The translations under genes were made by a program, and so were the position numbers. This document shows, piece by piece, positions 1 to 10,966 of a stretch of 64,000 bases of DNA; the first letter of the stretch is position 1; every line of letters starts with the position of its first letter. Where the stretch lies: the NCBI GenBank assembly GCA_021234155.1, contig JAJEKV010000041.1, positions 4,020,829 through 4,084,828 on the forward strand. Direction: 5' to 3'. The notes under the pieces were generated by a model, which worked only from the letters and a program-made list of their open reading frames with translations, ran no database searches and was not told where the DNA came from. This DNA is from Isoetes taiwanensis. Lineage: Eukaryota > Streptophyta > Lycopodiopsida > Isoetales > Isoetaceae.

Positions 1-496
1 TTTGATACCAATTGATACAAATGGTCTTCTTTCCCTGTAGAACCTAGCAATTCTGTCAATTATAACCAAAGTAAATCAGAGAACTAGATCTCTGACACAA
101 GTTCACTGCCCAATCGGGTTCAGGCCTGAGAGCACAAGCAAGTAAGCTTTCTATGGATCAACCCAATCCCAAAGGTCTGGCAGAACAAGGGTTCTGTCCG
201 TTCTGGGTTTAGCTTTTGGATGAGACAAAATTATGGAAGATTTAGCTATGGATGATATTATGCGCAAAGAGGCAATGGATATGCCAATGAATCAATTCTC
301 AATCCAGCAGAATTCTAGCTTTTATTTCACTGCTATCCGTGTAACTTATCCAACTAAAACTGATACCCAAGCTGAATTCTACTTCCTGGATTTATAGTCA
401 AATAGATCTTTCAAGAAAAGGTGCAGATATGAGATATTTACAAGAGAAAGATCGGATATTTACAAAAGAAAGATGTCGATACCTTATTTAGGCAGA
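1..496. other. No gene recognised
   Basis: I see no convincing reading frame, exon pair, RNA gene or repeat end here. It is the left flank of the solo LTR that starts at 502 and carries the left copy of that element's 5-bp target-site duplication at 497-501. Confidence 0.5.
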
Positions 497-501
497 TCAT
501 C

Positions 502-2024
502 TGTGACGTCCCCTACTTCTACGATGCTCCCATTGTATCAGAAGACGGAGTTCATCCCCCTGGCAGCCAAACTGACAGGGGCCATCCACCTGACACCAAT
601 CCTAGATACTGGATCAATGAGGAAGAATGGATGGATCATTTGCCCCGTCTTCCCTCGGGACCGTCCTAGCTGCGGAAGCGTGAATAAACATAAGCACATG
701 ACATCAATATAGCTACAAGTCACCTCGAAGGGTGAATACACCACAACATAACATCTGTAATAGCAACATCAGTAGCATCAACATACGGGGAATCCTACCC
801 AAGGCTCAGACTCATGGGGGATCGACTGACGGCTTGGGTCTCCAGAAGTCAATGCAGACAGAATTCATGGCAATTGGATTGGGCTGGCATAAGAACATGG
901 TTGTTGGGTAGTCCACTCCATCTGCCCCTCCTGTATACACTTTGCAGAGTTGGTTGAAGAGTCTTGGGACCGGACCGTAGCCTGCCAGGTGCATAGCCAA
1001 AGGGGCTACTGCTGGGTTGCATTTCCCCAGTCCCGACGAGGCAGGAGGAGAGTCTCCTCCCCTCCAGAGGCATGCATGCCCAGCACTGGCAGTTAGAGGG
1101 CCACTGCCCGTATTCGACTTGAACCTCATTGAAGATAATGCATCACCCAAGAGGTGTCGAGCTCATGCCTTGCCCATACGCAGTGGCAAACCATTAAACC
1201 TAGCTATCTTAGATCCCCGGTAGGCTTTACACGCCAGAGGGATCAATCAGTGATCCTTGTTCCACCGGTCTAGCCCCGCCATCCACAACCAGGCGGGCTC
1301 TTGTACACGGGCCGCATTAATTGGGAATTAATGAGGTTATCTAGGATCATCTCCTACTGAAGGTTTCAGGGTCTCTATCTCCCTTCCCATATACACAGGA
1401 GAACATAGAATAGAGCATCATCATCATCATCAAGAACTGAAATACTGAATAAGATCTAATCTATTTACCTAAACATACAAGGTTAGGTTCTTTTGTTACG
1501 GCTGGTGATCTTAGGATCTACAAGGCTGATAGGACTGATCTAACATACTATCCTAACTCATTCGGGGCTAAGAGGCAGCTTTGCAGAATAGAATCGCAAG
1601 TTACCTAATCCTTGACTAGCCCCAGCTCCCCGGATCGCATCCATGCTCTCATTCTTGCTGAAGATAGCTGCCCTTGATGAATTTAAAGTACAAAGGCGGC
1701 GCAAGGCGTCTGGCAATGCAAAATGGCAGCTTGCCTTGGCCGGAATGGCTTAGGGAAGCCCAAAATGCGAAAGGGGAAAGGTTTGTTTCCCCTTTGGTTC
1801 CTTATATATGAACTTTTAAGGTTAGGTTAGAAGGGGCCAAATGGGGTATTGCCACTTGGCAAGGGGGTTTTAATTGCATATGTTTAATATACATGCACAA
1901 CATACGAGGTTGCCACCTAGGTGCAACCCTTTACGGCTCTCAAGTACTTGTCATGATGACATGTAAGTGTGACGTGACAGTATAATATACGTATTCGGAT
2001 CGTATGTTATGCTATAACGTCACA
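502..2024 (-). mobile_element. Solo LTR, TGTGACG family, copy 1
   Basis: The segment starts TGTGACGTCCCC and ends AACGTCACA, so it has TG...CA ends with a 7-bp inverted repeat (TGTGACG/CGTCACA). It is flanked on both sides by the same five bases, TCATC (497-501 and 2025-2029), as expected for integrase-made LTR retrotransposon insertions. There is no internal region, so it is read as a solo LTR left by LTR-LTR recombination. Parts of its reverse complement match the solo LTR at 32684-34341, for example the block around 790-1160, so the two are diverged family members. The minus orientation is inferred from that alignment. The small open frames inside it are not supported as genes. Confidence 0.8.
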
Positions 2025-2200
2025 TCATCACTCTAACTTCTCTATTTTATCTAATCCGAGACAAAACAGTTGGATCCGGATCATTTTGCGGATGGCTTCG
2101 AGACTATTTTTTATTAAGCCCTTCGGCCCTCGTTATCAACCACCCTATGTTATTTAATTACTAATAAGATTGACTAACAAATGCTACATTTATATATAAT

Positions 2201-3566
2201 ATGTAGCAAAACAACAGGGGGTTTCAGGGGGATTTGGATAAGGATATGGATGTAAAAATAACAATTACTGAAACCATAGACCATATATCCCTAAAACAAT
2301 TGAATAAGTTGTTATAAAAAAAACATAGATTCAAGAAAAAAAAAATCACATTAGCTCACTGGATATATTGGTTAAAATAGTGTTATTAGAACATTGAGTT
2401 ATTTTGGTAGAGGTTCGAGCCCCCGTATTTTATATTCTAAAATCTTAGGCAAAGCCGTATAGAGGTTCGATATTCCCTCAAAACCTTAGGCGAAATCATT
2501 ATTTCATATTTCAAAATCATAGGCGCCTCCAATCATAAATAACTATAAGCGAAACGAGAGGTGCCCAGAATCCCCAACATATGATATGGGCCGTAGGATC
2601 GACGAATCCAACGACTGTGGTAGTCCAGGGTGCACCTCGTTTAGAATATGTAGCAAAACAACAGGGGTTCCAGGGGGATTTGGATAAGGCCCTGTTCCAG
2701 GGGGATTTGGATAAGGATATGGATGTAAAAATAACAATTCCTGAAACCATAGACCATATATTCCTAAAATAATTGAATAAATTGTTATAAAAAAAACCAT
2801 AAATTCAAGATAAAAAATAATCACTTTAGCTCACTGGATATATTGGTTAAAGTAGTGTTATTAGAACATTGATTTATTTTGGTAGAGGTTCGAGCCCCCG
2901 TATTTCATGTTATAAAATCTTAGGCAAAGCCGTATAGAGGTTCGATATTCCCTCAAAACCTTAGGCGAAATCGTATTTCATATTTCAAAATCATAGGCGC
3001 CTCCAATCATAAATGACGATAAGCGAAACGAGAGGTGCCCAGAAGCCCTAACATATGATCTGGTCGTAAGATCGTCCAATGACTGTGGTAGTCCAGGGCG
3101 CACCTCGTTTAGAAATATGTAGCAAAATAACACGGGGTTCCAGGGGGATTTGGATAAGGATATGGATGTAAAAATAACAATTCCTGAAACCATAGACCAT
3201 ATATCCCTAAAACAATTGAATAAGTTGTTATAAAAAAAACATAGATTCAAGATAAAAGATAATCACATTAGCTCATTGGATATATTGGTTAAAGTAGTGT
3301 TATTAGAACATTGACTTATTTTGGTAGAGGTTCAAGCCCCCGTATTCCATATTCTAAAATCTTAGGCAAAGCCGTATAGAGGTTTGATATTCCCTCAAAA
3401 CCTTAGGCGAAATCGTATTTCATATTTCAAAATCATAGGCGCCTCCAATCATAAATGACTATAAGCGAAACGAGAGGTGCCCATAAGCCCCAACATATGA
3501 TCTGGGTCGTAGGATCGACGAATCCAACGACTGTAGTAGTCCAGGGTGCACCTCGTTTAGAATATG
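2201..3566 (+). repeat. Three tandem copies of a ~450-bp tRNA-promoter (SINE-like) repeat
   Basis: Copies begin at about 2201, 2648 and 3117 (spacing 447 and 469 bp), each starting ATGTAGCAAAA and ending in GGTGCACCTCGTTTAGAA. Copy 2 is longer because a short GGGGGATTTGGATAAGG-containing segment is duplicated inside it (about 2668-2715). Each copy carries a pol III type 2 promoter pair. The A-box-like TAGCTCACTGG lies at 2352, 2826 and 3269 (CATTGG in copy 3). The B-box-like GGTTCGAGCCC lies at 2412, 2887 and 3329 (TTCAAG in copy 3). A near-palindromic arm pair (AAACGAGAGGTGCCC and GGGTGCACCTCGTTT) closes each unit. This looks like a tRNA-derived SINE that became tandem, but there is no poly(A) tail or target-site duplication at unit borders. 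Confidence 0.75.
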
Positions 3567-4316
3567 GTGCCTTATGTGTTTTGATCTACATTTATATGGT
3601 CATTGGGAAAAGGCTATGGCTACTGGAAATTCTATGCTAGCTTAGTGTTCAACCATCAAGTCTCCTGCATTGCAACAATTTACTATTCAATTGAGCTATC
3701 ATCCACTAAATACTTTAGAAATGCATTTTGAGATTGGTGCAATCATAAATAGCCAAGCATATCTATTACATGTTGAAATTTAGTACAATGACATTGATCT
3801 CAAGTTCAAGACGCCCATAGTGCATTCTATGTAAGATGATTGGGAGCAGGACCCAATAAGCAATGTTGGTGTTGTGTGCATTTTGCATGTCTAATAGAGT
3901 GATACCAATTTGGTATGATGTAAAGATTGCTTCTCCTTTGCTCGACTATGGCTACCAGCATCCACAGCCTCTCCAAGATCGGATTCATATCCTGGAAGGC
4001 AAACACTGCGCGAGATACTGACATAATCTCTAGGCTTTAAAAATTGGAAGAAGATTTCTCCCGCCACTAAGTTGAAGAAGATAGTCGCATAACAAGCAAG
4101 ATATTGACGACATTGCATGCACGAATTGCAGAAGCATGCATCAAAATACCAGGAGCACACACTAAAATGCTAGGAGCCCAACTCCCAGGTACAAACATTG
4201 AAGGTAAGCATAGGCACTGCAGCTACTACTCAGGCTGGACTTCCTCGAACGTGCCTGTCATGCCCAATATGCCGGGTAGTAGTTACTGCACAAAAACAAG
4301 GATAACGAGGTCCTAG
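3567..4316. other. No gene recognised
   Basis: The short open frames on both strands lack splice-site context or family motifs. I see no repeat structure beyond the preceding tandem array. Confidence 0.45.
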
Positions 4317-5804
4317 TTCAAGTAGACAATAGCCCTTAGCCCTAAGCGGCCAATCGCTTGCCCAGATCTACTAAAGCATCAACTTATCTAGCACAGAATG
4401 TTGGGAGAGCATTTAAGGAACAACAGGAACAAAGACACAAGAGTTGAGTTGAATTGAACCCATGGAGGTGGTGGCAAAATCATACAAGTCTAATTTTGTC
4501 GATACATTATAATTTTTCTTCTTACATGTGCACCTATGCGAATTAAGGCAATGAGTCTGGGCTTTTTCATGGTCAAATGGTTATGCATATAGGGTTGCGG
4601 CCCCTCTTCAAATGTAAGGTTTATGTGGTACTGGTAATGTGTTGTCTTGGCATGTATAAAGGCGCTGACATCCCGAAGCTTATGGGGAAAACAAGCGTCA
4701 AGATACTACCTCAAGCTATGGCAATCTGCTTATGTTTGCATCTGTATGCACCTGTGCTCATACACATTCTATCTGGCTAGCCATTGAGCTCTCTTTTCCT
4801 TCTAGCAGGCCGCAGGCATTGCCACAGTATATATAAGCCAGGTTGGAGAGATGAGCATCATCCATATTGACCACCTTCTGAAAGTAGATAATATGGCGAT
4901 CAAGGGCTGCTCTCTAAAGAAACAAGAAACCTGTCTCCTGCAATAGGATTCCATATCGGATCGTGGATTATACTTCCAGTGCATGTGCTAAGGAGACTTT
5001 CTGCATCTGTTCCAAGTCATTCCAGGTAGCAAGGGACACCATCGAGCCCCAAACTTCGACTTCAAGTAGATAGTAGCCCTTAGCCCTAGGCAACCAACCC
5101 ATTCACCCGGGTCTACTAAAGCATCGACCCATCTAGCAGAGAAGATTGGGCGAGCATTTAAGAAACAATAGGAGCAGGGCCATAGGATTTGAGTTGGGTT
5201 GAGCTCAAAGAGGTGGTTGAAAAACACACGAGTATAACTTTGTCGGCACGTATAATTTTTCCTCTTATGCGTGCACACGTGCAAATCAAGGCGATGAGTC
5301 TGGTCTTTTTCATGGGCAAACGAGTACGAAGGCAGTGTTGGGCTCCTTGTTCAACAAGTGTGGGATTTATGTGGTGGTGGTAATGTGCTGTCTTAGCCTG
5401 TTCAAGGGCATTGGCATCCCAAAGCTTGCTGAGGAAGCAAGCGTCAAAGTACTACCTCAAAATATGGCGATTCACTTTTGTTTGCAGCTATGCTCTATAC
5501 ATTCCATCTGACTAGCAATTGTGCTCTCTTCTCCTTCCAGTAGGCCTTGAGACATTGTGACCCCATTGCCACGGTGTAAGCTAGGTTGGGAGGCGAGCAT
5601 TGTCCCTATTGACCACCATCTGAAAGTAGATGCTATGCCGATCAAGGGCTGCTCTCTGAAGAGACACGCAACCTGTCTCCTGCAGCAGGATTTGATATGG
5701 GACGGTGGATTCCACGCCCAGTGCCCGTGCTAAGAAGGCTTTCTGGACATGTTAAAAGTCATTATAGGTAGCAAGGAACATCATTGAGTCCCAGATTACA
5801 ACCC
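4317..5804 (-). repeat. 744-bp tandem duplication covering a LINE 3' segment
   Basis: The block starting TTCAAGTAGACAATAGCCC at 4317 recurs at 5061 as TTCAAGTAGATAGTAGCCC, giving a 744-bp period. Each copy has ~220 bp of sequence not found in the other LINE copies, followed by ~520 bp of minus-strand LINE C-terminal coding sequence. The LINE part matches 17171-17690 (for example CTTCTGAAAGTAGATAATATGGCG and its homologue near 17500). The second copy runs on into the reverse transcriptase region; the first stops at the duplication joint. The two copies have since diverged by many substitutions, so the duplication is old. Confidence 0.75.
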
Positions 5805-7400
5805 CGTATAGAAGAATTGGCTCCATCAAGATCCTAAATAGTGCGAGTCATGGGCCCAAACATAGGCTCTACTCTGTGACTGTTGTTCTATCTTGCATAC
5901 AATGCTTTCTAGTCCGCTGTCACTTTAACCAGATCGAAGTGTCCCAGTACATTGTAGACAAAATCTCCACTCCCAAATACTTGTAGATGGGTGTCACCTT
6001 CACATCATATCTTTGATAAGTGAATTGCCTGATGTGAGAATGAAATAAGACCACCTTGGTCTTGGCCAAATTGACACGCATATCAGTGACCTGAAGAATG
6101 TGTCTAGGGCATCTAGATGGCATTGCATGTCCTCTGGGGTATAAGCTAGGATATCTATATCATTAGCGTATATTAGTTGCTTGGTGATCTGGTGCAAAAG
6201 TTGAGCTCTGCGGCCCTTATTGTCAGCAAGCCATCTTTTCAATTGATCCCTTGTGGACCCCAATATTATTGTCGAGTGGTTGGTCTGTCAGCTGCAATTG
6301 GCCTCAACATGTCTCATATAGCCTATACACTGCATCTTACAGATCTACAGGGACCCACAGAAATCACAATCTCGCCCATGGCTTTCCCGAGGCACAATGT
6401 CAAAAGCCTTGGCGAAGTCAACGAAGCAACAATATAGGTCTTTCTGACAGCTCTTGTTGTCTTCAACTAAAATCCGTAGTGCGAAGATATGATCAATGGT
6501 TGAGTGCCGTGCCTGAATCCTGTTTGCATGTGAGCTCATACCTCTGCCACCTCTGCCCAACTCGTCAGTTGCTGCTTGAGAATGCCAGTGAAAAGCTGAC
6601 CATAGTTGTTCGGTAATTGGCTAGGCAGTGTAGGTCACCTGCCCTGTAGATGGGAACAACCCTGCTAGTGGTCCACTGTTGGGAGGAACTTCTATAACGC
6701 CTTGTTGATGAACAAGGCAGTTAAATTTGGTACTATGGACGGTCCTGTCCACTTGAGCAACTCTGTCTGCATACTGTCCAAGTCTGCCGCTTTTCTATTG
6801 GCAAAGATATTGTAAGCTCTGGACGACACCTGCCACTGTGATTTTCAGCATCAAGCCTTCCTACAAGGGTACTGTTGCTCGTGAATTTTGAGGATTGTAG
6901 AGTTGTTGCAAGTATTGCCCTCCACTACTCGCAAGTGATGTTACCTGCATGTTGTACTGGCTTTTTGAGCATCCTTTGCTAGAAGGTCCTCGGATGAGAG
7001 TCCAGTCCTTTGGACACTTAGTGATGTATCTGGCTTTTCTAGCCTTGAGAAAAGCACGATATTGTCTGGTTGTGCTTGGGTGTAGAGTGTGATCTGTGAC
7101 CTGGCAGAGCCAACATTTGAGTTCTTTACACTCAGCATCAAACCACTGGTTACATTGAAAGGTTGTGATCCCCGAGCCCATCGCGGGCAGCTTCTTCCAA
7201 AGCACCTTTCTGCCGAGTGCTTCTTCCAAGTGCTTCTTCCAAAGCACCCATCTGTTGCTCAAGTGTAGGGAACTGCAAAAGCCCTGCAAAGCTGGTCTGT
7301 GAGCATCTAGGCGTAAACCTCTCCATGTTCATAGTCCAATCACGGATGTGAGGATATGTATTCGTCCACTTGCTGTTGCTAGCCCCTCTTTGTGACACAT
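5280..7400 (-). pseudogene. LINE (non-LTR retrotransposon) ORF2 remnant, copy B
   Basis: Read on the minus strand, this holds pieces of a LINE polyprotein in the expected order. The endonuclease-RT linker motif WFDAECKELK lies at about 7120-7150. QYLQQLY follows near 6900, and the RT block FVDFAKAFDIVPRE near 6380-6440. The catalytic box lies near 6160-6180 but reads YAND instead of YADD, and the YKYLGVE block lies near 5960-5990. The C-terminal part continues to about 5280. The reading frame changes several times and contains stops, so this is a dead copy. LINE RT normally copies its own RNA at a nicked target. The 5' limit is uncertain: the sequence around 7400-8240 may hold endonuclease remnants that I could not verify. 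Confidence 0.75.
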
Positions 7401-8428
7401 GGTCCTAGATGTTGAAATCCCATTAACTATATATATAATGCTTAGGTAATTGTTTGGCTTATAAATTTGTCTTTCTTTCTCATTCTCTTCCTCCCATAGT
7501 TGCTTCCCCCAACACCACCATATCATCTTGACAATCTTCATAGTTCTAAATCCATTCACCATTACTCTCCAAGATGGTATCACGGCCAACTCATGCCTAA
7601 AACACTTATTGTGTTGGAATGAGATCTCGATCAAAATAAAGAGATGCTCCCTTCTATTTCTTGCCTTGGCTCAATATATAGCTCCTTGTATGTGCGCATC
7701 CGCAATGACCAGCATCTGGAGGTATTCAATGAGGTTCTTCTCTGCATTCTCCAGCAGACCACAGGCAACCACATTATGGCTCCTTCGTTTGAGCTCCTGA
7801 GCTCTTTGTCCTTGGTCACTGTTGACTATACGTGCGCCATAGTTGGTCTTGATGATGACATTTGTGGGGACATGGAAGAGGACATTGATGGTGAGAGAAT
7901 AATGGATGTGGTCCATCAAAAGTACAGGAAAGCATAGATGCCACTATAGTCCAGATTGCAGGAACGATGGCTAATAGCCCGAGTTGGTAGTCCAAACTGA
8001 TTTTATTACGGGAACTTAGTTTGAAGTTGGAGAGGCTAACCTCTAGCATGCTAGACATGGTATATGCATCTAGTTTACCGATGGTAGAGGACTTTAATGG
8101 CAAAAGCTTGGCTAGATCAGTTCCATTGGTTGAGTATGACAAGAAGAGGAAGAAGACTGTTGGGCTTAGTGTGTTTTTAACGGGATTGTGAAGGCCACCT
8201 TGAAGAGTGATAAATCTGGTTAATCTGGGCATGGGTCCTCGCATGCTACAGTGGCATAAATGATGCCATTTTTAACCTCAAATAATAGCGCTAATTAATA
8301 GGGTCTAACCAAAATTTTCATTTTATTTTAGCACTAAACCCGCCTATGGGATCCTATACCGTTGAACCTTTGTTAATTTCTCTCTTTCTTAGAGTTTCTT
8401 GGATCAAATTCAGAAATATAGCTACTCC
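7401..8428. other. No gene recognised; possible upstream LINE remnant
   Basis: Minus-strand frames at 7671-7919 and 7816-8244 could be a worn 5' portion of the adjacent LINE, but no endonuclease motif is clear. Nothing else is recognised. Confidence 0.35.
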
Positions 8429-8680
8429 TAATCAAGATCCCAATATCATATTTGGTTAAAAACCCCGATCAAACTGTTGTGTGTACTTCTCCTACAATAG
8501 TAATTATAGAAATCGGTTATTTGTACCATTCTAAACAATCGATTGCCAGTCATTTAATTCAAGAAAAGCCCCGATCGAGATCCCATTACCCTGCTTGGTT
8601 AACAACCCCGATCAATTTGCTGCAATCAGAACAATTTCTCAGATTGCCACTCATTTCATTCAAGAAAAGCTGTTCTAGTG
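8429..8680. repeat. Imperfect ~145-bp tandem duplication
   Basis: Two diverged copies share the order GATCCCAAT...TTGGTTAAAAACCCCGATCAA...GATTGCCAGTCATTTAATTCAAGAAAAGC. The first lies at about 8429-8571, the second at about 8577-8680 and shortened in the middle. The open frame across this region shows no domain and is not supported as a gene. Confidence 0.5.
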
Positions 8681-8902
8681 GGAAACATTTAATTGTTGAC
8701 AATTCTTTGCTATGGAAATGGTTTCATTCCATTACATTTGATGCTTTTATATTGAGGACAAAGGTTAATGTATCAGGTGTGGAGAATGAATTCCATCCCG
8801 CTTTGGTTCATCTCTTTATTAGTGTGATATTTCAAGCTAGAAATTTTTTGATATGGCATCAGCAGAAAGTACAGTGCAGTAATATTTGCAAATTTCTGTG
8901 AT

Positions 8903-9200
8903 AGCAGCAGGTTATGCTAATAAATTTGTTTGATACAGTACTTCTTAGTTAGTAATTGTGCCAACGAGTTAAGAATATAGTACTATGTTTGCAGGCAACG
9001 GCTGCCAGTTAGCAACTTATGCTAATAGGTTCTTTTGGTACCATATTTTGCAGGCAGTACTTGCCAGTTAATATGTTCTGCATACGAATTAGTGATTTGG
9101 AGCTATATTTGCAGGCAACAATTGCTAGGTAGCAGGTTATGCTAACAATGCAACATTTGGTGCCACATTTGCAGGCTTTGTTTGTTATTAGCAGCGGTTG
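8903..9200. repeat. Degenerate ~61-bp minisatellite
   Basis: The pattern TTTGCAGGCAAC-n-TTGCCAGTTAGCA-n-TTATGCTAA-n-TTTGGTACCATA recurs with starts near 8990, 9050, 9112 and 9171, with a weaker copy from 8903. Copies differ by substitutions and small indels. Confidence 0.6.
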
Positions 9201-9370
9201 CTAAGAAATTGAAGTTCATTGCTAACAAGAGTTAATTGCTATTTCACTAATGTGCTAATCATTTACAATTTAGCAGGCAATAGGTTCTAGCTAGCTGGCA
9301 ATAAGCAATGGTTTGTAAAAAGTAGCAATTCATTGCAAAGCTAACTATTAATGGGAAAAAGAAGCCACTA

Positions 9371-9418
9371 TTTGCAGCTTCTGTAGATTTTTCTAAGGCA
9401 TTTGATATGGTCCCAAGG
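9371..9418 (+). pseudogene. LINE copy D, upstream RT fragment
   Basis: The plus strand encodes FAASVDFSKAFDMVPR, the conserved LINE reverse transcriptase block (compare FVDFAKAFDTVPRE in the LINE at 16697-18404). The frame stops abruptly where the 9417-10966 insertion begins and resumes after it with LWAHMKNIGVPE. I see no LINE sequence upstream of about 9371, so the copy is 5' truncated. Confidence 0.75.
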
Positions 9419-10099
9419 GTGCACTTAGTAAAAACCGTAGAAAACATGTGAGTGTATGGAGGGGATTTTTTTGGGGCCAAAACCGTACCCATATATGGGA
9501 GGAGGTATTTTTCTTGCTTGAATTCCATATATATATACAAGAAATTTAATGCGTCCTACGGCACATTGTTCCAGTTTTAGCATGTTCTTACGGTGCACGG
9601 CCCTGTCGTGCTCTAGATAACCAACGATTCTACTGAGATTCTCTTGTGATTCCTCTATATTCTTCAACATTCTATGTACTATATTTAGTATTCATGAAGA
9701 TTCCCCTAGATTCTCTTAGAATTTTCTATTTTGATTGAGGTGCTTACCCATGAGCATTTAGAACCTTCCAAAATAATCTATTTTGGATCTGTGCAACAAA
9801 TCTAAAACACGTCGAGACGCTTGCCCTGAGCATCTAGAATTTTTTTTTTCAATATTTATATTGTACACCTTTATTATGAAACATTTTAGAACATTCTATT
9901 GTGGCTCTTTGCAAAATCTTAAAAAAAAACTCTAAGATTTCATCAAAATTTTCTTAGATTCCTTTAGATATTATGAAGATCCCCTTAGATTCAACTAGAT
10001 TTTAAGCGATTCCGTTAGACTTGTAAATATTTTCCTACATTCTCTTACAATTTATGAGATTTCCCTATATTCCCTTTAATTCTCCTCGATTCCCTTACA

Positions 10100-10166
10100 T
10101 TCTAGAAATTTCTAGAACTTTCTGGAACATTCTGAAACTTTCAAAACATCCTAGAACTTTCTGGAA
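10100..10166. promoter_or_regulatory. Cluster of heat-shock-element-like pentamers
   Basis: From 10100 to 10132 there are seven alternating TTC and GAA triplets at exact 5-bp spacing (TTCnnGAAnnTTCnnGAA...). A second run GAAnnTTCnnGAA follows at 10154-10166. This is the canonical binding array for heat-shock factor trimers. It lies in a stretch built from short TTCTAGAA-like repeats, so it may be a by-product of simple-sequence expansion. No transcription unit next to it is established. Confidence 0.5.
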
Positions 10167-10300
10167 GTATTTCCCTATTCCCTTACATTTCCGAAGATTC
10201 CCATTCTTGAACTATCTAGAATGTTATATTCTATTTTATCTTAATTAGAACATTACCCTTAAGTATATTTGAAACATAAATTATCCATAGAATTAATGCT

Positions 10301-10370
10301 TGGTCTAGTGGTTAGAGTGGGGGGTTTTGGGGGGTTGAGGGCCAGGGTTCGAATCCCCCCAATAATATAA
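10301..10370 (+). repeat. tRNA-like SINE head with A and B boxes
   Basis: TGGTCTAGTGG at 10301-10311 fits a pol III A box and GGTTCGAATCC at 10346-10356 fits a B box, 35 bp apart. The B box is followed by an A-rich stretch. The sequence does not fold as a complete tRNA with an anticodon arm, so it is called tRNA-derived rather than a tRNA gene. No target-site duplication was found. Confidence 0.5.
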
Positions 10371-10467
10371 AAAAATTTTAAAAGCCTTTCCTTGAGGGAC
10401 GAGCATTCAACATGAGCCTTAGGATCTTAGACTTGATCAACGATCAAGATCTCACCATATAAAAGCA

Positions 10468-10800
10468 ATATGAGCCGTAGGATCTATTACATATAATTCC
10501 CAAAGCCATTTGAACCGTAGGATATGTGCCAACCCACCTAACCGTAGGATCTCGGATCGACGATCAGGATCAAGAGCAACCTGGGCCGTTAGATCGATTA
10601 CATATAATTCCAAGCCATGTGCACCGTAGGATGTGTCCCAAACCAACGTGAGCCATAGGATCTCGGACCGACGATCAAGATCGAATCAACCTGGACCGTA
10701 AGATCGCTTACATATAGTCTATACACAAAATCCCAAGCCATCTGGGCCGCACGATACGTCCCAAAGCCACGTGAGCCGTAGGATCTCGGATCAACGGCCG
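10468..10800. repeat. Degenerate ~110-bp repeats with CCGTAGGATC motif
   Basis: Blocks of the form CCGTAGGATCTCGGATCGACGATCAGGAT-n-TTACATATAATTCCAAGCCAT recur with anchors near 10490, 10600 and 10711. A similar CCGTAGGATCGACGAATCCAACG motif occurs in the tandem repeat at 2201-3566. Confidence 0.5.
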
Positions 10801-10966
10801 GATTCAACACGACAAACATAAGAACATATATATATTATGATAAGAGAAATATGGTAGGGATATATAAAATATGAGGTATATTTTCTTAGGAAATTTCCGT
10901 ATAAGGGATAATTTCTCTTAACCCTATTCACGCACATGCCATGTAGACTTTACATTACGTGCACCC

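Larger units (their letters stand above)
9417..10966. mobile_element. ~1.55-kb insertion splitting LINE copy D, possible TIR element
   Basis: LINE coding sequence is interrupted between the VPR and LWAHM codons. The inserted DNA starts GGGTGCACTTAGTAAAA and ends in ACGTGCACCC, an 8-bp perfect inverted repeat (GGGTGCAC/GTGCACCC). I find no convincing target-site duplication, so the class is uncertain. Inside are a stretch rich in TTCTAGAA-like words (9640-10270), a tRNA-like promoter pair (10301-10356) and degenerate repeats of CCGTAGGATC (10468-10800). No transposase frame is visible. Confidence 0.5.

Noticed and set aside
812-1223. Three overlapping frames on both strands at 812-1223
   Set aside because: They lie inside a solo LTR defined by its ends and target-site duplication, and none has a recognisable domain.
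2352-2422. Functional tRNA genes at the A/B-box pairs (2352, 2826, 3269, 10301, 62936)
   Set aside because: Promoter boxes are present, but the acceptor and anticodon arms do not pair as a complete tRNA, and the sequences recur as repeats or carry SINE hallmarks.
8452-8901. 149-residue plus-strand frame
   Set aside because: It crosses an imperfect tandem duplication and shows no domain, splice context or codon pattern that I could recognise.
9417-10966. CACTA-type transposon, because of CACTTAG near the left end
   Set aside because: The left end is GGGTGCAC and there is no matching CACTA at the right end, no 3-bp duplication and no transposase.
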